A stretch of DNA of 49,658 nt, from contig JAPOWG010000093.1 of NCBI GenBank assembly GCA_026707745.1, positions 1-49,658 on the forward strand. The letters run 5' to 3'. This DNA comes from Chloroflexota bacterium (GTDB lineage Bacteria; Chloroflexota; Anaerolineae; Aggregatilineales; Phototrophicaceae). Made by a program: the position numbers and the translations under genes. A model generated the notes under the pieces. That model saw only the letters and a program-made list of their open reading frames with translations. It ran no database searches and had not been told where the DNA came from. Positions 1 to 9,300 of the stretch are shown here, piece by piece. Every line of letters starts with the position of its first letter. Within the stretch, counting starts at the first letter, position 1.

Positions 1-55
1 CGAACCCGTACTGACACCTTGGAAGGGTGGAGTGCTACCATTACACCATACCCGC
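1..55 (-). tRNA. tRNA-Gly (anticodon TCC), 3' end cut by window edge
   Basis: Read on the minus strand, the sequence starts with the acceptor strand GCGGGTA (positions 55-49). A D-arm with AATGGTA and an anticodon loop CTTCCAA (25-19) follow, giving anticodon TCC at 23-21. The T-arm begins with GGGTTCG at the window edge, so the 3' half of the T-arm and the acceptor lie outside. It is one of two adjacent minus-strand tRNAs. Confidence 0.88.
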
Positions 56-73
56 GAGTTCTGTCTTGGGAAG

Positions 74-147
74 TCGGGGCGCCCGGATTCGAACCGGGGA
101 CCTCACGGACCCAAACCGTGCGCGCTACCGGGCTGCGCCACGCCCCG
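74..147 (-). tRNA. tRNA-Pro (anticodon TGG)
   Basis: This is a complete 74-nt cloverleaf. The acceptor CGGGGCG (147-141) pairs with CGCCCCG (81-75), and the discriminator is A at 74. The anticodon stem CACGG/CCGTG holds loop TTTGGGT (115-109) with anticodon TGG at 113-111. The T-arm is CCCGG-TTCGAAT-CCGGG. The CCA end is not encoded. It lies 18 bp upstream of tRNA-Gly and is probably co-transcribed with it. Confidence 0.95.
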
Positions 148-158
148 AACGCTGACAC

Positions 159-187
159 ATGCTACAGCGATACGCGGCCAAAGTAAA
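159..187 (-). promoter_or_regulatory. Possible promoter for the tRNA-Pro/tRNA-Gly pair
   Basis: On the minus strand TTTACT (187-182) and TAGCAT (164-159) are separated by 17 bp and end 12 bp before the tRNA-Pro 5' end. Both hexamers are imperfect. Read-through from the yacP-like gene upstream is an alternative. Confidence 0.3.
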
Positions 188-227
188 GTCACAGTTTGAC
201 AGCTCCATGCGCTCGCGCGGGGCGCAA

Positions 228-740
228 TCACGAGCTGTCAGCCATTTTGCCTGAACTGGGTCGGGACTCGCCGCCGCCGAACAGATCCATCCATTCCTCC
301 ACTTCCGCATCACTTATCTGTATATCAACTTCCTCGCCCGGGGCGTCTTCAGCCGGGCTTTCTCCCGCAAGTTTCTCAACAAATTCGGCTGAGGTCAGCC
401 ATTTCATCTTGTGTGCCCGGGCGCAATCCAGCACGGCCTGGTCAGAAGACACAACTGTCCAGTTTTTTGGATCTCTAGTGCGGCGTATATGCAGTTTGAG
501 CAAACGGTCCGCATCCGAATGTTGCATCGCGGCAAAGATAACCTGAACGGATTTGGTCGACATGGCGGAATACCCGCCGGGGAGGCCGCAATCAAAGATC
601 ACAATACATTGCATGCGACCGCGCTTCTTCGCGACCAAGCCCTTAAGCTTTGTTACCAACTTGGCTTCGTCGTGGGGATCGGCCAGGTCAATATCCGGCA
701 ATCTGGCGATCAAGTTATGTCCATCAATGAGATAAGGCAT
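228..740 (-). CDS. YacP/Rae1-like NYN-domain protein, putative ribonuclease
   Basis: The 170-aa product opens with MPYLIDGHNLIARLPDID, the IDGHNL signature of the YacP-type NYN domain (PIN-like fold). A second acidic patch (IVFDCG, near residue 60) and a third (VVSSDQAVLDCARAH, near residue 118) are as expected for metal-binding positions. In Bacillus this family (Rae1) is a ribosome-associated endoribonuclease; that role is inferred here from the family. The C-terminal 40 residues are acidic and of low complexity. ATG at 740 is preferred because GGAAAAG lies 8 nt upstream; an in-frame GTG at 749 is the alternative. It lies about 90 bp downstream of the histidine kinase gene. Confidence 0.82.
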   Translation of the reverse strand: MPYLIDGHNLIARLPDIDLADPHDEAKLVTKLKGLVAKKRGRMQCIVIFDCGLPGGYSAMSTKSVQVIFAAMQHSDADRLLKLHIRRTRDPKNWTVVSSDQAVLDCARAHKMKWLTSAEFVEKLAGESPAEDAPGEEVDIQISDAEVEEWMDLFGGGESRPSSGKMADSS

Positions 741-830
741 TTCAAACACTTTTCCGCTTGCAAGGGCGGACGGGCATATCGCGCATACGCCCCTTCGGCC
801 AGTGACCCTGGGCCTGCCATGGTCGCCGGC

Positions 831-2108
831 TTATCCATATAGGGGCAATCCCATCGTGAAGGCGCTCCCGACATTCAGGCGGCTGCGGACTTGCAAGAAA
901 CCGCCATGTACTTCGCAGATTGCCGTCGCGACATACAGCCCCTGTCCCAAGCCCCGCCGCGATTCACCCGCTTCAACGCGGTTGTTGTCGCCGCGGTAGA
1001 AGCGCTTGAATATATGCGGCAGGTCCTTTTCGCCGATACCGACGCCGTTGTCTGTGACGCGAATCGAGACATATGCTCTATCGGCAATCGCGCTGGTCCG
1101 CGCAGCCAAAGCGACATATCCGCCACGAAGATTGTATTGCGCGCCATTGCGGACCAAGTGTCCCAGCGCCCATTGTAAACGCTTGTCGTCGCCGCGAACC
1201 TGCAATCCGCTGATGCCGCTTGTCATCACCAACAAATCAATGCCTCGCGCCTGGAGATCCACACTTATGCCGCGGACGACCGACCATAAGAAGTCTTCGA
1301 CCGAAACGGCTTCGCGCTTGACATCAAAACTGCCGGCATTCATCTCGGCAATATCCAGCAATTCCAGGACCAATTGGTCGAGCAAGTCGACATTGAACAG
1401 CAATTTGTTCAACAATTGCCGGTTGACCGCCGCATCTTCCGGCCGGGCATTTAGCAATTCTCCAGCCAGCTTGATAATGGACATCGGTGTTTCAAGCTCC
1501 TGTGCGAGCTGTGAGACATAACCGTCCTTCAGGCGCTGCGCCAGCGCATCATGCGTGACGTCGCGCAAGATTATTACGCTGCCGATTCGTCTCTTGTTCT
1601 CGTCGCCGATGGCGACAACTTGCGCGCGTACGATGCGATGGTTTAGCGCTATCTCGTCCGATTCGCCGAGAGGCATTAATTCGGCGTGTATCTGGGTCAC
1701 CGCGCGATACTGCTCGAAGAGCGAACCCAGCGCGCTGTCCCAAAAGGCCTTTCGGCCCCCTAACATGATCTGGGCGGCCTGGTTCATCATTGTCACCTTG
1801 CCATTCAGGTCCTGCAATATGATGCCGTCGTTGACACTGCCGAGGACAGCGTGCAGCCGCTCCAATTCACTGGCCCGCGAGTGCAAGGCGCGCTGCAAAT
1901 GCCGCTGTCGCCTGTTCAGTTCTTCGTTCCGCCTGGCTTGTTCCAATAACAGTTCTTGCTGCTGTCGCAGATGTTCTTGCATATCGCTTCGCCTATGCAA
2001 GCCGCGATAGAGCCGGCGAAATACCGATTCGCTTGCCGCGCCGAACTTATGCACCTGCGCTACTGTATGGCCGATTTCAGTTGGAGTCGCAGAAGGTATT
2101 TTGCTCAT
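831..2108 (-). CDS. PAS-domain sensor histidine kinase lacking the phospho-acceptor histidine
   Basis: The 425-aa soluble protein has an N-terminal Gln/Arg-rich coiled coil (about 30-85), a PAS-like domain (about 86-190), a HisKA-like helix pair and a C-terminal HATPase_c domain. The ATP-binding motifs are all present: N-box HLVRNGAQYN, G1 DNGVGI, F-box IFKRFYRG and G2 RGLGQGL. The H-box, which normally reads SHELRTP, reads AQELETP (near residue 203), so His is Gln (CAG at 1502-1500). The protein therefore probably binds ATP but cannot autophosphorylate there. It has no transmembrane segment and no adjacent response regulator; the only one in the window is at 28.6-29.2 kb. The start is uncertain: ATG at 2108 is used, and an in-frame TTG at 2180 would add 24 residues. 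Confidence 0.85.
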   Translation of the reverse strand: MSKIPSATPTEIGHTVAQVHKFGAASESVFRRLYRGLHRRSDMQEHLRQQQELLLEQARRNEELNRRQRHLQRALHSRASELERLHAVLGSVNDGIILQDLNGKVTMMNQAAQIMLGGRKAFWDSALGSLFEQYRAVTQIHAELMPLGESDEIALNHRIVRAQVVAIGDENKRRIGSVIILRDVTHDALAQRLKDGYVSQLAQELETPMSIIKLAGELLNARPEDAAVNRQLLNKLLFNVDLLDQLVLELLDIAEMNAGSFDVKREAVSVEDFLWSVVRGISVDLQARGIDLLVMTSGISGLQVRGDDKRLQWALGHLVRNGAQYNLRGGYVALAARTSAIADRAYVSIRVTDNGVGIGEKDLPHIFKRFYRGDNNRVEAGESRRGLGQGLYVATAICEVHGGFLQVRSRLNVGSAFTMGLPLYG

Positions 2109-2212
2109 CTTTGTTTCGCTGGCCACATCAACTGATAACGGATCTGGTGGATGATGTAGATGATACCAACTCAGCCGCAATGGCCCCGCTATGAAGTCCC
2201 TTAACTATAAGG

Positions 2213-2284
2213 ATTATAGTCAAATTGCCAAATGGGCGCGAACCAGCCGCCAGAGTTTGCGCCGGGGAGCAATAAGCTTATGAT
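2213..2284. promoter_or_regulatory. Divergent promoter region between the kinase gene and the addBA operon
   Basis: On the minus strand a TATAAT hexamer (2218-2213) lies about 100 bp before the kinase ATG, without a clear -35. On the plus strand TTGCGC (2257-2262) and TATGAT (2279-2284) are 16 bp apart and about 55 bp before the NERD-like gene. These are assigned by eye. Confidence 0.35.
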
Positions 2285-2338
2285 GGTAAGTATGAATCCA
2301 TTGACTGGATACAAGGCCATCGAGACGGACTGTCGAAA

Positions 2339-3079
2339 ATGCAAAGCATAGCTCCAACACGCCGGCTGAGCAGGCGCTCGCGCGACCTTTTGGTAGCTGC
2401 CGCCGTCGTTTTTCTTCTGGGCGCGCTGGTGATGATCGCGGGAATCGCGCTTCATATATTCAATCTGGTAGTCCCGTTCAATCCAGGCTCGCAAGTATAT
2501 GATCTGACTAGAAAAGGAATACTGTCGCTCGGCGCCGGAATCGTGTTCGCGTCTTTCTTGATGGCCTTGCGCGCGATCACCTGGAAGACCGACAATGCCC
2601 TGGCGCGTGAACTGGGTACCTTGCTTATTCACCATCTGGATCGTCAATTCATCTATATACGCAATATCAGCAAGCGCCCGATCGGTTACCTCGATGCGGT
2701 GCTGGTCGGCAAACACGGCGTGCTGATCTTTCGCATTACCAAGCGCAAGGGGCTCTTCTGTAACGACAAAGGGGACTGGCTCCGTCGGCGGCCGAAGGGC
2801 AATTGGAAACCGATGCGCTGGAATCCTACGCGCGAAGTCGCCGTTCAAGTGTCGAAGCTGCGCCTGTTTCTTGAGGATTTCCAACTGGCCGCTGTCCCCA
2901 TTCGCGCTGTGATAATTTTCACGCGCGAAAGCCCGCTGGTACAATTGACCCTGCGCGATCCCGCGGTTCCCGTCGTGCACAGCAGGGAGCTTGTGCAACA
3001 TCTTCAACACAACTATCTTGGGCGCGATCACTTGGATGCCGAGACGGTGCAACGGGTCGCCAACCTGCTTTATCGCTGA
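2339..3079 (+). CDS. Membrane-anchored NERD-like (nuclease-related) protein, probably catalytically degenerate
   Basis: The 246-aa protein has two hydrophobic segments (about 18-45 and 60-80), which suggest an N-terminal membrane hairpin. A cytoplasmic domain follows that matches the NERD pattern: conserved Asp in YLDAVLVGKHGVLIF (near residue 120), a strand, then a glycine and GDW (near residue 143). NERD proteins normally have Glu-x-Lys in the second strand; here the aligned stretch is RITKRKG, so the acidic catalytic residue is absent. It ends 9 bp before addB and is the first gene of the addBA operon, which hints at a role in DNA processing at the membrane. That role is inferred. No strong ribosome binding site was seen. 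Confidence 0.6.
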   Translation: MQSIAPTRRLSRRSRDLLVAAAVVFLLGALVMIAGIALHIFNLVVPFNPGSQVYDLTRKGILSLGAGIVFASFLMALRAITWKTDNALARELGTLLIHHLDRQFIYIRNISKRPIGYLDAVLVGKHGVLIFRITKRKGLFCNDKGDWLRRRPKGNWKPMRWNPTREVAVQVSKLRLFLEDFQLAAVPIRAVIIFTRESPLVQLTLRDPAVPVVHSRELVQHLQHNYLGRDHLDAETVQRVANLLYR

Positions 3080-3088
3080 AGGTCGAGT

Positions 3089-6000
3089 ATGCCTGCCAAC
3101 TTGTATCTGGCGCCGGTCGGCGCTGACAAGACCGCAACCGTAGTGGATGGCCTCCTTGACGCCATACATATTCAGCGGAGGACACTGCCAAAAGTCTGGG
3201 TGCTGACGGCAAATCGGCGGCAGGAAATGAGTTTTCGCGGGCGTCTGACGGACCAAGGCGACGCCGGGTCGACAATCTTCAACATCGAGTACTTCAGCTT
3301 CTATACGCTAAACGAGCGTTTGCTCAACCTGGCCGCGAGGCCTGCGCGCAAAATCACCGGGCAGACGCAATTGGCCTTGCTGCGCAGCCTGACAGGCCGC
3401 ATAAACGCCGAAGGCGAACTGCGCTATTTCGACAGAATCTCAAGCACCCATGGCTTTATCGAGATAGTAGCCGACCTGATCAACGAGTTGAAACAGAACG
3501 GCGTCGATGTTCAGCAATTCGCGCGGGCGGCAAGCTCCGACAAAGACCGCGATATCGCGGCGATCTATCAACAGTATCAGAACCTGCTGAAAGAAAGCAA
3601 ACTCGTTGATATCGAAGGTGAGGGATGGCTGGCCCAGGCGACTCTTCGTCAAAAGCCGGATATTGTAGGAGATGTGGATCTGGTCATTGTCGACGGTTTC
3701 GATCAGTACACGCCGGTGCAAGCGCGATTGTTGGGCGAACTGGCTCGGACGGTTCCGCGGATCGACATCACCCTGACGACATTGCCGGAAAAAGCCGGCA
3801 TGTTTTCCCGGCGGGGTCAACTCACCCGTTCGCGCCTGGAAGACGCTCACAAAAAGGCCGGAGCGAGTCTTCGTATAACGACGCTGTCAACTCCGGGCAG
3901 CGACCGTCATGCGGACCTTGCGCAACTGGGCGAAGTGATATTCCAGGCTAAGCCCGCTTCCTCTGGGGGCGGGGCGATTCGATTGATCGCCATGCCCAGC
4001 GAAGCCGAAGAAACGAGAGCTGTCTTGCGCGCGGTCAAAGAGCACTTGCTCCAAGGTGTGCGCGCCGGCGATATTATGATCGCCCTGCGCGACTGGGATC
4101 GCTACGCCCCCTATTTCCGGGGCGGGCAAGACGAATACGATCTGCCATTGCTGCTGCACAACCAGCCGCTTTTGCATACGATTCCTGTAATTGCTGTCCT
4201 GATCGACCTGCTCGATCTGGCGCCGCATTTTCGCCGCGCCGACCTCTTGGACATTTTGCGTTCGCCCTATATCGATTCCGGCTTAAGCGCAGCAGACATC
4301 GACCTCCTGGACAGAATCAGCCGAGAGCAACTGTTCTTGCGCGGCACGCAACACCACTGGATCGACATGATCACATTGGCTGCCGACCATCCTGGTAATG
4401 ATGACGACGAGGCAGCCGTCGCGGTCTCGCGGGAACAAGCCGCCGACCTGGCGTGCAAACTGGCCCGTTTTCTGGCTGGCATCACGCCTCCGGCATCGGC
4501 GGACGTCAACCAGTATGTCGATTGGCTGGAGCGTTTGATCAACCGGCATACCGATCTTGAAGACCAGGTGTCCAACGCCGAAGGCACATTTTCGCTCGAG
4601 ATCAGCGAGCGCATAACCGACGGCTTGCGCCCAACTGACGCTATTGTGCAACGAGATACTGAAGCGCTCAGAAGCCTCAGCCATATCCTGCACGATTTGC
4701 TCGTCTCCGCTCATATTCTCCATTCGGGACTGGGAGCGCCCAGCGAAATCGAATGGACTCGCTTCTGGTCCGATCTCAAATATGCCTTGGGTAACTCCTC
4801 CGGGCGATCTTCCGACGCCGCCCGCGACGGACGCGTGCTGGTGACCACCGCTACGGAAGCACGTGGATTGCCGCACGAGCACGTTTACATTATGGGCTTG
4901 GCGGAAGGCCTGTTCCCGGCCGAAACACCGGATGATCCAATTTATCTGGATTCAGAACGAGAGCATTTACAGTCCAAAGGCATCCAATTGGCGACGCAAG
5001 CGGAGCGGGTCGACGACCGCGGCTTGTTCGTGGAGTTGATCAGCTTGCCGCGGCAGTCCTTGACCTTGTCGCGCCCGACCTTCAAGGATGGCAAAGTTTG
5101 GCTGGAAAGCTATCTCTGGCGCTCGCTTATGCAAGCGTTCCCGAACTTGCCGGTTGAGACGGCTGCTGTTGGCCAAGTCGTGCCGATGAACAAAGCCGCA
5201 TCGGGCCCGGAACTGATGTTGGCAATGGCCGATCAGCTCCCCATTGATCAAGCTGGGGGCGCGGACACTGCATTGACCGGGGGGACTTGGCTCGACGGCC
5301 ATCCGGAACAAGCGCGTCTCTGGCGCCATATCAGGCGCGGACAAAGAGTCGAGTTGAGAAGGCTGTCGACGAGCCCTTATGACCAATATAGCGGTCAAAT
5401 CACGCGTCCAATCCTGCGGTCGGAGACGAAGAAAAGACTTGGCGCGAGCCGAGTTTGGAGCGCGTCTCAGCTCAAGGATTACGGCTTGTGCGGCTTTCGC
5501 TTTTTCGCCAAGCGCCTGCTAAAACTGGATGACCTCAAAGAACCGGAAAGGGGTTACGACAGTCGCCAACTTGGTCTGCTTAACCACAAAATACTGGAGG
5601 ACAGCTATCGCCACTTTGGCGAAATCGGGCTTGCGATCCACGCCGACAACCTGGAGCGGGCGCTGGAGGCTTTCGAGCGGATCGCTTTAGAGCGACTCGA
5701 TAGCGCGCCGCAGGATTTTGGATTCCTGGCCGGGGCCAGTTGGCAAGCGGAGAAAGCGATGCTGTTCAAGCGCTTGGGTGCCTTGATCAAGCTGGACTTT
5801 TCCCCCGAGAGCCCGCTCAACCGCATCGCGGGAGATCGCCGGATCTATGGTGTTGAGCATCGTTTTGAACGTGCGGAAATCGATTTGCCCGAACTAGACG
5901 AGAAACTGCGCCTGCGCGGCACAATTGATCGCATTGATGTCGTGAATGGGCAATTGATATTGCTGGATTACAAGACCGGCGCCACGCCCATCGACAGAAG

Positions 6001-6340
6001 CGAGATGGATGCCGGGCGCGACTTTCAGATGATGACCTATGTATCGGCGCTGGAAGCCGAACTGAATAATGCGATCAACCCTCCGCAGATAAAGAGGGGC
6101 GTGTTTTGGCATCTGCGCAATCTCAAAACGAGCGGCGAAATCGACTTGGACAAGGACGAAGATGCTGAAGCGATTGCAGCGGCGCGGTCGCGCGTTGCTG
6201 AGCATCTGCATGACGGGCGCAACGGCCGTTTCCCGGCGCATCCGACAAAATTCGAAAACGGCAAATGCGCTCGCTATTGCGAATACGCGCATCTATGTCG
6301 CGTCAACGTTACCAATCGCTACAAGAAACCGAAGTTCTAA
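3089..6340 (+). CDS. addB: AddB/RexB-type helicase-nuclease subunit
   Basis: At 1083 aa the length is typical of AddB, which pairs with AddA to resect double-strand breaks before RecA loading. The N-terminus has a degenerate Walker A-like VGADKT (residues 8-13). The C-terminus carries a RecB-family PD-(D/E)XK nuclease: GTIDRID, then LLDYKTG (near 960), then a downstream QMMTY. A lone Cys (YGLCGFRF, near 803) plus a terminal cluster CARYCEYAHLC (about 1062-1072) match the AddB iron-sulfur cluster arrangement. The spacing is C-x3-C-x5-C, one residue longer than the usual C-x2-C-x5-C. The stop TAA shares its last base with the start of addA. Confidence 0.9.
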   Translation: MPANLYLAPVGADKTATVVDGLLDAIHIQRRTLPKVWVLTANRRQEMSFRGRLTDQGDAGSTIFNIEYFSFYTLNERLLNLAARPARKITGQTQLALLRSLTGRINAEGELRYFDRISSTHGFIEIVADLINELKQNGVDVQQFARAASSDKDRDIAAIYQQYQNLLKESKLVDIEGEGWLAQATLRQKPDIVGDVDLVIVDGFDQYTPVQARLLGELARTVPRIDITLTTLPEKAGMFSRRGQLTRSRLEDAHKKAGASLRITTLSTPGSDRHADLAQLGEVIFQAKPASSGGGAIRLIAMPSEAEETRAVLRAVKEHLLQGVRAGDIMIALRDWDRYAPYFRGGQDEYDLPLLLHNQPLLHTIPVIAVLIDLLDLAPHFRRADLLDILRSPYIDSGLSAADIDLLDRISREQLFLRGTQHHWIDMITLAADHPGNDDDEAAVAVSREQAADLACKLARFLAGITPPASADVNQYVDWLERLINRHTDLEDQVSNAEGTFSLEISERITDGLRPTDAIVQRDTEALRSLSHILHDLLVSAHILHSGLGAPSEIEWTRFWSDLKYALGNSSGRSSDAARDGRVLVTTATEARGLPHEHVYIMGLAEGLFPAETPDDPIYLDSEREHLQSKGIQLATQAERVDDRGLFVELISLPRQSLTLSRPTFKDGKVWLESYLWRSLMQAFPNLPVETAAVGQVVPMNKAASGPELMLAMADQLPIDQAGGADTALTGGTWLDGHPEQARLWRHIRRGQRVELRRLSTSPYDQYSGQITRPILRSETKKRLGASRVWSASQLKDYGLCGFRFFAKRLLKLDDLKEPERGYDSRQLGLLNHKILEDSYRHFGEIGLAIHADNLERALEAFERIALERLDSAPQDFGFLAGASWQAEKAMLFKRLGALIKLDFSPESPLNRIAGDRRIYGVEHRFERAEIDLPELDEKLRLRGTIDRIDVVNGQLILLDYKTGATPIDRSEMDAGRDFQMMTYVSALEAELNNAINPPQIKRGVFWHLRNLKTSGEIDLDKDEDAEAIAAARSRVAEHLHDGRNGRFPAHPTKFENGKCARYCEYAHLCRVNVTNRYKKPKF

Positions 6341-9300
6341 TGGACGACAAAACCGCCATCGGATCCCAAATAAGCTTTACGCCAGAGCAGCACGACGCTG
6401 TTCACATCCACGACAAGAACCTGATCGTCGTTGCCGGCGCCGGGTCTGGCAAGACGCGGGTCCTGGTAGAACGATATTTGCAATTGCTGGAAGCGAACCC
6501 GGAATGGCCGATCAAGTCGCTGGTTGCCATTACATTCACGCGGGAAGCCGCTTTCGAGATGCGTCATCGCGTCCGACTTGAATTGGAGCGGCGCGCCACA
6601 CCCGCGGACGAGGACGTCTGGCTGCGACATTTGTCCGAACTGGACAGCGCGCGCATTGACACCATTCACGGCTTGTGCGCGTCGATCCTGCGCGCCAACG
6701 CCGCCCAAGCCGGTATAGATCCCAAATTCGATGTGCTGGACGAAATCGAAGCCTCGATTTTATTGGAAAACGCGGTTGAAGAGACGCTTGCAAGCTTGGA
6801 TCCTGAGTTGCTGGCGCTATTCTCTTTCTATGACTCAGACAAAATCCTCGGTTCTATCACCCGACAAGATCTCGTCAGCCTCTCGCTTCCCAGCGAAGCG
6901 CCCAATCCCGGCGCCTTGCTGAAGACCTGGCGGGAACGATGGTCGGGGGAAGTTCTGCGGGCTCGCCAGCAACTATGCCAAAGCGAAGACGTCCAAACAA
7001 TCTTGAGTGCCGCCGGGTACCCGAGCGACGACAGGCTGGGCATGCTGTACGAGCAATATCAAGCTTATTTGACGAGCATAGCCGCGGAAGACGATGCCGA
7101 AGGCATCTGGCAATTGATAGCCGAATGTCATAGCCGGGGCGCGGTAGGCAATATCGGTTCGGCAGCATCCTGGGGCGGCGCGGAAGCCAAGAAAGAGGCG
7201 GCCAGTCTGTTGCGCCGCGCCCGCGATCGACTGAAAGGGCTGCTGGACGAAGTCGGGGAACCTTTGGGCGAACTGGATGCGCAAAGCGCGCAATTGCTGC
7301 CGCTTTGGATCCGACTTCTGGGCGAGATTCAGGGTGCATATAGAAAGCTTAAGGCGGAGCGCGCCCTGGTCGACTTTGACGACCTGGAACGCTTGACCGC
7401 ACAGGTCTTGTCACAGGACCATATCAGACGACGCTATCGCGAGGCTGAATTCAATCACCTGCTGGTCGATGAGTTTCAAGATACCAATGACCGGCAATGG
7501 CAGATCATTCGCGCTTTGGCGGATCTCGACCGCGGCGCTACGCTCTTTACCGTCGGCGATCCTAAACAGGGCATCTACGGGTTCCGCGGAGCGGATGTCA
7601 GCGTTTTCAACCGCGTCCGCGACCAAATCGCAAAGGATGCCAACGGAAAAGAGCTGGCGCTGTCCACTTCTTTTCGGGGCCATCGACGGCTGATCGAGCA
7701 ATTCAACGGGATCTTCAAAGGAATTCTTGTCCGCGCAGACGACAGCCCGACCGCAGATTTCCAAGTGCCATTCGACAGGCCTATGACCGCCTTTCGCGAG
7801 AAATCGCCAGGCGACCCGCCCATCGAATGTATCTTGCTGGATTATCAAGCCCGAGGCGAAAACGGACCCCATCCTGCTCCAAAGCCCCGACGAGCAAGAC
7901 GCATCCCGGCTGACGAGATGCGGCATTGGGAAGCCTTCGAGATCTCGGGGCGCGTCAAAAGGCTAATCGATTCGCAAAGACTTGTTTTCGATCGCCATCG
8001 CGGCGGATGCCGCCCCATCATGTACGGTGATATCGCTGTCCTCTTCCAGGCGATGAGCAAGGTCAAGATCTACGAGGACTGTTTCAAGACCCGGGGGATT
8101 CCCTTCCTCACAATCGCCGGACGCGGCTACTACGACCGGCAAGAAGTTTGGGACATGCTGGATCTTTTGCGCTGCCTGCACAATCCACTCGACAATCTGT
8201 CTTTGGCTACGGCTTTGCGTTCGCCATTATTCGGATTCAGCGACGATCTGCTCTTTGCCTTGCGCCTTATGAAAGATCCGGACCCCTTGTCAAGCAATCC
8301 CGTGCCCTTGTGGACTGCTATGCGGATCGCCCAGATCAGCGAAGTGCCAGGCATAGCTGACGAAGATCAACACCTGCTCAAGTTCGCTCTGGATACGCTG
8401 GATGAACTGCGGCAAATAGCCGGGCGCGTCACAATCTTTGAATTGCTGGGGCAAGCGCTGACCTCGACCGGTTACCTGTCGATATTGACAGGATTGCCAG
8501 ACGGCGCGCGTCGTCGCGGCAACGTAGAGAAATTGCTGAAATTGGCTGAGGACAGCGGCAAGATCACGCTGGGCAAGTTTTCGCGCTATCTGGAAGACTT
8601 GAGCGCGCGCGAAATTCGCGAAGGCGAGGTTTTGGTCGAAGCCGGCAATGCCATACGCTTGATGACTGTTCACGCCAGCAAAGGGCTGGAATTCCCGATG
8701 GTCATCCTGGCGGACGCATCCTGGACAAGAGGCAGTGGCGCCGCGCCAATCTTGCTCAACGATCCGGATTATGGCTTGAGTTGCCAGGTTTTTGATGTCG
8801 AGCAAAACAAGACAGTGGCGGCCTTTGCCCACCGTCGCAACGCTAGGTTGCTTGCGCAGAAGGAAGCGGCTGAACGCAAGCGACTGCTGTATGTAGCGGC
8901 GACTCGCGCGCAAGATTACTTGCTTGTTAGCGGACAGATGACCTTTAGCAAAAGCGGCCAACTCTCCGCGCGCGGATGGCTGGGCCAACTGCTGGCCGCC
9001 TTCGACATGCATGATCTCGAACGGAAAGAGGAAGGATGGCACAGTTTCAATGGTGACAGGATCCGCGTATTAATCCCGCCTCTGCCCCCCTCTCATCGCG
9101 ATCTGCAAGCTGGCTTTGAGGCCGGCATTCGTACATCGGACACCCTTGAAACCTCTGGTGAACTGCCGTCGCTGCCCCCGCCTCTGATCAAAGCCATACC
9201 TCCTCATAGCGGCTTGCGCCTCAAACATATTTCAGCGACACAGTTGGCCGACCTTGGCGAATACCGCCACAGCAGCGGTCAAATACGTGAATTCTACCGC

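Noticed and set aside
2201..3256. Open frame of 351 codons on the minus strand across the NERD-like gene and the start of addB
   Set aside because: It spans two genes and has Gln/His-rich composition typical of antisense shadows.
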